Shown one piece after another: positions 6,323 through 6,390 of a stretch of 6,390 bases of DNA. Every line of letters begins with the position of its first letter. The stretch's first letter is position 1. The position numbers and the translations under genes are program-made. Source of the stretch: Gammaproteobacteria bacterium (GTDB lineage: Bacteria; Pseudomonadota; Gammaproteobacteria; Eutrophobiales; Eutrophobiaceae); NCBI GenBank assembly GCA_009843675.1, contig VYCZ01000219.1:1-6390 (forward strand). Direction: 5' to 3'. The notes below the pieces were generated by a model, which did not search any database, was not told the DNA's origin, and was given only the letters and a program-made list of their open reading frames with translations.

Positions 6323-6390
6323 CTAAACAGTATATTTCTTCCCCAGACCGATCGCCGCCAGGTGCCACGCCAGTGACAGGGCCAGGAACA
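6323..6390 (-). CDS. C-terminal end of a convergent membrane-protein gene (partial)
   Basis: On the minus strand an open frame enters from the right edge and stops with TAG at 6325-6323. Its 21 visible residues are a hydrophobic stretch, FLALSLAWHLAAIGLG, followed by the basic tail KKYTV. This looks like the last transmembrane helix of an inner-membrane protein ending on the cytoplasmic side. The frame stays open to the edge, and the stop lies 10 nt from the dehydrogenase stop, a common convergent arrangement. The piece is too short to name a family, and it could be a chance open frame. Confidence 0.45.
   Translation of the reverse strand, partial: FLALSLAWHLAAIGLGKKYTV

Noticed and set aside
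1..6390. CRISPR arrays, insertion sequences, tRNA or rRNA genes
   Set aside because: No regularly spaced repeats, transposase motifs, terminal inverted repeats or RNA-gene signatures were seen on either strand.

Overview
The window holds three complete genes on the + strand, closely spaced and probably one operon: a TonB-dependent outer-membrane receptor (207-2792), a metal-dependent amidohydrolase of the TRZ/ATZ-deaminase type (2818-4155), and a PQQ- and haem c-dependent alcohol dehydrogenase made as a lipoprotein (4198-6312). The gaps between them are 25 and 42 nt. Only the first gene has a strong Shine-Dalgarno sequence and a recognisable promoter. At the right edge the last codons of a probable convergent membrane-protein gene (- strand, 6323-6390) end 10 nt from the dehydrogenase stop.

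The organism is a Gram-negative bacterium, because it has a TonB-dependent receptor, a periplasmic quinohaemoprotein and a Lol-type lipoprotein signal. The GC-rich coding sequence and the receptor style (EEVIVTAQKREQSIQDV, no N-terminal signalling domain) resemble marine or soil gammaproteobacteria and sphingomonad-like alphaproteobacteria. The sequence alone does not settle the lineage.

Layout. Positions 1-206 are a relatively AT-rich control region with a 7-bp inverted repeat (97-124), a sigma70-like promoter (145-173) and a purine-rich ribosome binding site (193-200). The three genes follow. There is no convincing hairpin terminator after the last one.

How the genes may work together (inference). 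The receptor takes an unknown, probably bulky or scarce organic compound across the outer membrane. The membrane-anchored quinohaemoprotein oxidises an alcohol group in the periplasm and passes electrons to the respiratory chain through its own cytochrome c domain. The amidohydrolase, which has no signal peptide, acts in the cytoplasm on a C-N (amidine, amide or aminated heterocycle) bond of the same compound or its oxidation product. No inner-membrane transporter or PQQ biosynthesis gene is visible in this window, and the substrate cannot be read from the sequence. An alternative is that the receptor imports PQQ for the dehydrogenase. The enzyme families are ordinary; the combination and a few sequence details are what deserve attention.
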